64,000 bases of DNA, from the NCBI RefSeq assembly GCF_000429625.1, contig NZ_AUCF01000001.1, positions 62,001 through 126,000 on the forward strand. Direction: 5' to 3'. Below, in pieces: positions 60,513-64,000 of this stretch. Position 1 is the first letter of the stretch, and the number at the start of each line of letters is the position of its first letter. Position numbers and translations under genes: made by a program. Below the pieces are notes generated by a model. The model saw only the letters and a program-made list of their open reading frames with translations. It was not told the origin of the DNA and did not search any database. This DNA is from Azospirillum halopraeferens DSM 3675 (GTDB lineage: Bacteria; Pseudomonadota; Alphaproteobacteria; Azospirillales; Azospirillaceae).

Positions 60513-62984
60513 TCACAATGGCAACACGCCCTGTCCGTCCGCTCCGTCCGGCGGCCCGCCGGGGTCGATCATGGCCTCGGCCACCAGCTCGGCCGCCGCC
60601 CGTTCCAGCAACTCGTCGGTGGCCGCGCCGTGGACCTGTTCGCGCCCGATCTCCAGGATCACCGGCACGGCGAGCGGCGAGATGCGGTCCAGGTCCTTGT
60701 GGATGATGCGGCCGCGCACCCGGTTCAGGAAATCGGAGACGCGCCGCACGTCCGTCAGCCCGGCGGCCGCATCGGCGCGGGTGGCGCGCAGCAGCACATG
60801 GCCGGGGTCGTGCTTGCGCAGCACGTCGTAGATCAGGTCGGACGAAAAGGTGACCTGCCGCCCCGTCTTCTCCTGCCCCGGATGGCGGCGGTCGATGACC
60901 CCGGCGATCAGCGCCACGTTGCGGAAGGTGCGGCGCAGCATCGAGGACTCCTCCATCCACGCCTCCAGATCGTCACCCAGCATGTCCCGGTCGAACAGCG
61001 CGTCGAGGTCGGGCGGGGAGCGCAGGCTCCACACCGCCAGCACATAGTCGGTGGCCACGAAGCCCAGCGGCCCCAGCCCGAACCGCTCCATGCGCCGGGT
61101 CAGCAGCATGCCCAGCGTCTGGTGGGCGTTGCGCCCCTCGAACGCATAGGCGACCAGGAAGCGCTTGCCGTTGCGCGGGAAGGTCTCGACCAGCAACCCG
61201 TCGCGGTCGGGCAGGGCGGAGCGGCGGCGTTGCAGCCTCAGCCATTCCCGCACGTCGTCGGGCAGGCCGGGCCACGTCACCGGATCGGCCAGCAGGGCGC
61301 GCACGCGGCGGGCGAGCTGCGTGGTCAGGGGCAGCCGGCCGCCGGCATAGGCGGGCACCTTGGGCAGGCCCTGGCCGCCCCGGGCGACCCGCGCCTCGGT
61401 CTCCTTCACGCCCAGGAACTTCAGGAGCTGTCCGGCGAAGACGAAGGTGTCGCCGGGGGTGAGCTGCTGGATGAAATATTCCTCCACCTCCCCCAGCACG
61501 GGGCCGCGGTTCAGGCGCACCCGCACCATCGCCTCCTGCACGATGGTGCCGACGTTCAGGCGGTACTGCCGCGCCACCCGGGCGTCCGCCACCGCGACGC
61601 GGCCGTCGTCCAGGACCTTCAGGCGCCGGAACCGCTCGTACGCGCCGAGCGCGTATCCGCCGGTGGCCACGAAGTCGAGCACGTCGTCGAAGGTGTCGCG
61701 GGGCAGGTCGGCGTAGGGTGCGGCGCGCGTCACCTCGGCGTAGAGGTCGTCGGGATGGACGGGTCCGGCGCAGGCCATGCCCAGCATGTGCTGCGCCAAC
61801 ACGTCCAGCCCGCCCGGCCGCACCGGCGCGCCGTCCAGGTCACGGGCGGCAACCGCGTCGCAGGCGGCGCGGCACTCCAGCACCTCGAACCGGTTGGCGG
61901 GCACCAGCAGGGCGCGGCTCGGCTCGTCCAGCCGGTGGTTGGCGCGGCCGATGCGCTGCACCAGCCGGCTCGCCCCCTTGGGCGCGCCGATCTGCACCAC
62001 CAGGTCCACCGCGGCCCAGTCGATGCCGAGATCCAGCGACGAGGTGGCGACCACCGCCCGCAGATCGCCACGGGCCATCGCCGCCTCCACCTTGCGCCGC
62101 TGCTCCACCGCCAGGGAACCGTGGTGCAGGGCGATGGGCAGGGTGTCCTCGTTGCGCCGCCACAGCTCCTGGAAAACCAGTTCCGCCTGGGCGCGGGTGT
62201 TGACGAACAGCAGCGTGGTGCGGTGGGCGCGGATGCGCTCGTACAGCTCCCCCATGGCGTGGACGGCCAGGTGGCCGGCCCAGGGCAGCCGTTCGCGGGT
62301 GGCCAGGATCTCCACCGCCGCCTCCGCCCCGGCGCGGCCGTGGACCGGTCGCACGTCACCGTGGTCGGCGCGGCCGCCGCGCGACAGCCAGGCCAGCAGC
62401 GGCGCCGCCTCGGCGACGGTCGCCGACAGGCCGACCCGCCGGGCCGCCGGGGCGTGGATGCTCAGCCGGGCGAGGCCGAGAGCCAGCAGATCGCCCCGCT
62501 TGGTCCCGGCCAGCGCGTGCAGTTCATCGACGATGACGCAGCGCAGGTGCCGGAAGAGGGCCGGCGCGTCGGCGTAGGACAGCAGCAGCGCCAGGCTTTC
62601 CGGAGTCGTCATCAGGATGTGCGGCGGGTGGCTGCGCTGGCGCCGCCGGCGCGCTTCGGGCGTGTCGCCGGTGCGCGTCTCGGCCCGGATGGGCAGCCGC
62701 ATCTCCGCCACCGGGGTTTCCAGGTTGCGCTGCACATCCACCGCCAGCGCCTTGAGCGGCGAGATGTAGAGGGTGTGCAGCCCTTCGCGCGGGCGTTCCC
62801 ACAGATCGATCAGGCTGGGCAGGAACCCCGCCAGGGTCTTGCCGCCGCCGGTGGGGGCGATCAGCAGCGCCGAGTCGCCGCGCGCGGCCGCCTCGACCAT
62901 GGCGATCTGGTGGTCATGGGGCGACCACCCGCGGGAGCGAAACCAGGCCGTGACGTTGGCGGGAAGCGGGGAGGGCGGCGTCAT
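60513..62984 (-). CDS. Ligase-associated DEXH-box helicase (Lhr-like)
   Basis: An 823-residue superfamily 2 helicase: motif I APTGGGKTLAGFLPSL, motif Ia YISPLKALAVD, motif II CVIVDELHAL, motif III VGLSATVAE, motif V/VI SSLDLGIDWAAVDLVVQIGAPKGASRLVQRIGRANHR. A winged-helix and Lhr-type C-terminal region follows. This length and layout is the ligase-associated Lhr of DNA-damage response, usually with PdeM, an MBL-fold exonuclease and a ligase. PdeM lies 1.7 kb away on the same strand; the other two are not in the window. Confidence 0.93.
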   Translation of the reverse strand: MTPPSPLPANVTAWFRSRGWSPHDHQIAMVEAAARGDSALLIAPTGGGKTLAGFLPSLIDLWERPREGLHTLYISPLKALAVDVQRNLETPVAEMRLPIRAETRTGDTPEARRRRQRSHPPHILMTTPESLALLLSYADAPALFRHLRCVIVDELHALAGTKRGDLLALGLARLSIHAPAARRVGLSATVAEAAPLLAWLSRGGRADHGDVRPVHGRAGAEAAVEILATRERLPWAGHLAVHAMGELYERIRAHRTTLLFVNTRAQAELVFQELWRRNEDTLPIALHHGSLAVEQRRKVEAAMARGDLRAVVATSSLDLGIDWAAVDLVVQIGAPKGASRLVQRIGRANHRLDEPSRALLVPANRFEVLECRAACDAVAARDLDGAPVRPGGLDVLAQHMLGMACAGPVHPDDLYAEVTRAAPYADLPRDTFDDVLDFVATGGYALGAYERFRRLKVLDDGRVAVADARVARQYRLNVGTIVQEAMVRVRLNRGPVLGEVEEYFIQQLTPGDTFVFAGQLLKFLGVKETEARVARGGQGLPKVPAYAGGRLPLTTQLARRVRALLADPVTWPGLPDDVREWLRLQRRRSALPDRDGLLVETFPRNGKRFLVAYAFEGRNAHQTLGMLLTRRMERFGLGPLGFVATDYVLAVWSLRSPPDLDALFDRDMLGDDLEAWMEESSMLRRTFRNVALIAGVIDRRHPGQEKTGRQVTFSSDLIYDVLRKHDPGHVLLRATRADAAAGLTDVRRVSDFLNRVRGRIIHKDLDRISPLAVPVILEIGREQVHGAATDELLERAAAELVAEAMIDPGGPPDGADGQGVLPL

Positions 62985-63044
62985 GGACCGGGCGGCGGCC
63001 GATCCTCCCCCGCCGGGCGGCGGAGGAGGACCGGACCGTCGCGA

Positions 63045-63827
63045 TCACCCCTTGTTGAACTCCGGCGGCCGCTTGGCGAAGAAGGCGGAGATGCCTTCGC
63101 CGGCTTCCGGATGGTGCAGAGCTTCGACGAACAGGTCGCTTTCCCGGGCAAGCTGGGTGGCGAAGTTGCCGTAGGCCAGTTCCAGCAGCTTCTTGGCGCG
63201 GCCGATGGCGGCGGTGGGGCCGGCCGCCAGCCGGTCCGCCCAGGCCATCGCCTCCGCCAGCGCGCCGCCCGGCGGGGTGAGGCGGTTGACCACGCCCAGC
63301 GCGTGCAGGCGGGACGCCGCCACCGGTCCGCCGTCGAACATCAGCTCGGCGTAGAGCTGGGGCGGCAGGGCGCGCGACAGGGACACGGAGGCGCCGCCGT
63401 CCGCGTTCAGGCCGACGCGGACATAGGCGGTCAGGAAGGTTGCATCCTCCGCCGCGACGATCAGGTCGGACGCCAGCGCCAGCGAGAATCCGGCCCCGGC
63501 GGCCGGCCCTTCGACGGCGGCGATGATGGGCTTCGGGCATTCGCGCATGGCGCGCACCCAGGAGTGGAAGCGTTCGATCGAATCACGGTTCTCGGACCGC
63601 GACTTGTTGGCATGGTCGTACAAGCGGGTGAGGTGCCCGCCCGAACTGAAGACACCGCCGGCCCCGGTCAGCACCAGGGCGCCGATGCCGTCGTCGTGCG
63701 CCGCCTCAACCACCGTTTCGCGCGCGCGGCCCATCATGTCGAGGCCGAGGGCGTTGCGATTCGCCGGGTCGGTCATGGTGAGGACGAGGACACGCCCCTT
63801 GCGCTCCACGTCAAGATGCTCGGACAT
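63045..63827 (-). CDS. Enoyl-CoA hydratase/isomerase family protein
   Basis: A 260-residue crotonase-fold protein: VLVLTMTDPANRNALGLDMM, the first oxyanion segment GVFSSGGHLTRLYDH (usually AGGD) and the second GPAAGAGFSLALASDLIVAAEDATFLTAYVRVGLNADGGASVSL. A pair of catalytic glutamates, as in crotonase, is not obvious; the DGGAS and DGG region suggests an isomerase or PaaG-like member. It acts on a CoA thioester; the substrate is unknown. It lies 60 bases behind the Lhr helicase start, both on the minus strand. Confidence 0.85.
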   Translation of the reverse strand: MSEHLDVERKGRVLVLTMTDPANRNALGLDMMGRARETVVEAAHDDGIGALVLTGAGGVFSSGGHLTRLYDHANKSRSENRDSIERFHSWVRAMRECPKPIIAAVEGPAAGAGFSLALASDLIVAAEDATFLTAYVRVGLNADGGASVSLSRALPPQLYAELMFDGGPVAASRLHALGVVNRLTPPGGALAEAMAWADRLAAGPTAAIGRAKKLLELAYGNFATQLARESDLFVEALHHPEAGEGISAFFAKRPPEFNKG

Positions 63828-63946
63828 ACGAGTTCCTCCCCCGCTTGGTTGTCGGTTGCCGGGAGTCTGCCAGCTTTCGCGGTTGCGACCAAGGTGCCAT
63901 AGGGACGCGGGAACCCGGCCTTTGTGCAGAGGCGAACCGGAGCGTC

Positions 63947-64000
63947 TTACGCCGCCTCGCGGCGGGGGGTGGCCGGCAGGGTGCAGTGGACACGCAGGCC
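63947..64000 (-). CDS. C-terminus of an unidentified protein, cut by window edge
   Basis: The minus frame ends GLRVHCTLPATPRREAA and stops at 63949-63947. The ending G-x-R-V-x-C-T-L-P recalls the last strand of a histidine-kinase ATPase domain, but 17 residues are too few to be sure. Confidence 0.3.
   Translation of the reverse strand, partial: GLRVHCTLPATPRREAA

Noticed and set aside
60444..63902. 1152-codon plus-strand frame over the helicase and hydratase genes
   Set aside because: Antisense shadow without motifs; the minus-strand proteins are complete.

Overview
The window is dense, visibly GC-rich DNA from a member of the Alphaproteobacteria, most likely an Azospirillum-like Rhodospirillales bacterium. 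I infer this from the content: the aapJQMP general amino-acid transporter, an NDUFS4-type complex I accessory subunit, the rpsF-rpsR-DUF2232-rplI block, fabD-fabG-acpP-fabF-mltG, MlaFE, and signs of nitrogen fixation. Those signs are a Shethna-type FeSII ferredoxin gene with a NifA/sigma-54 promoter and a gene for a NifO-like, ArsC-type nitrogenase-associated protein. The species call is inference; no rRNA is present.

Layout. 1-1900: the end of a polysaccharide flippase gene, a complex I subunit, tRNA-Pro(TGG) and tRNA-Arg(TCT). 1900-9600: an accessory region with an IS256-family element, several small orphan genes, an AT-richer stretch, and a minus-strand CopG regulator / PHB-depolymerase-like esterase / transglutaminase-like group. 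9600-10180: four tandem minus-strand small-RNA units, each with an FNR/FixK-type box and an intrinsic terminator. 10200-23810: core metabolism (hisI, metC-like, aapJQMP, hisC-like, sulfurtransferase, AlaX, cysK, serC, serA). 24000-32600: small genes, a cytidylate-kinase-like protein, a 1305-aa protein with two GT41 (SPINDLY/OGT) domains, a PP2C phosphatase, a proline-rich DUF4384-like protein and PagL. 32600-45440: mlaF-mlaE-alr-dnaB, cfa, the ribosomal-protein operon and the fatty-acid synthesis cluster ending in mltG. 45440-50000: a hybrid sensor kinase, small genes and an AbiEii-type toxin with an upstream partner. 50000-64000: slt, dapA, smpB, methyltransferases, the NifO-like gene, a dihaem cytochrome c, photolyase, pdeM, FeSII, fliG, an Lhr-type helicase, an enoyl-CoA hydratase and a cut gene.

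The strongest unexpected signals are in non-coding DNA. First, the four sRNA units at 9608-10178 share the 5' sequence GUCUCUAACCCUCCCU, which contains an anti-Shine-Dalgarno-like C-rich seed. Each has a different but folded terminator, and each has a TTGA-N6-TCAA box centred 41.5-42.5 bp upstream of the first conserved base, which is the class II FNR activator position. Second, FeSII has a palindromic TGT-N10-ACA site and a near-consensus -24/-12 promoter. Third, an approximately 115-bp three-hairpin element occurs twice, at 5603-5718 and inverted at 49870-49985, with compensatory changes in its stems. The first two suggest regulation by oxygen and by NifA, in keeping with a microaerobic nitrogen-fixing life.
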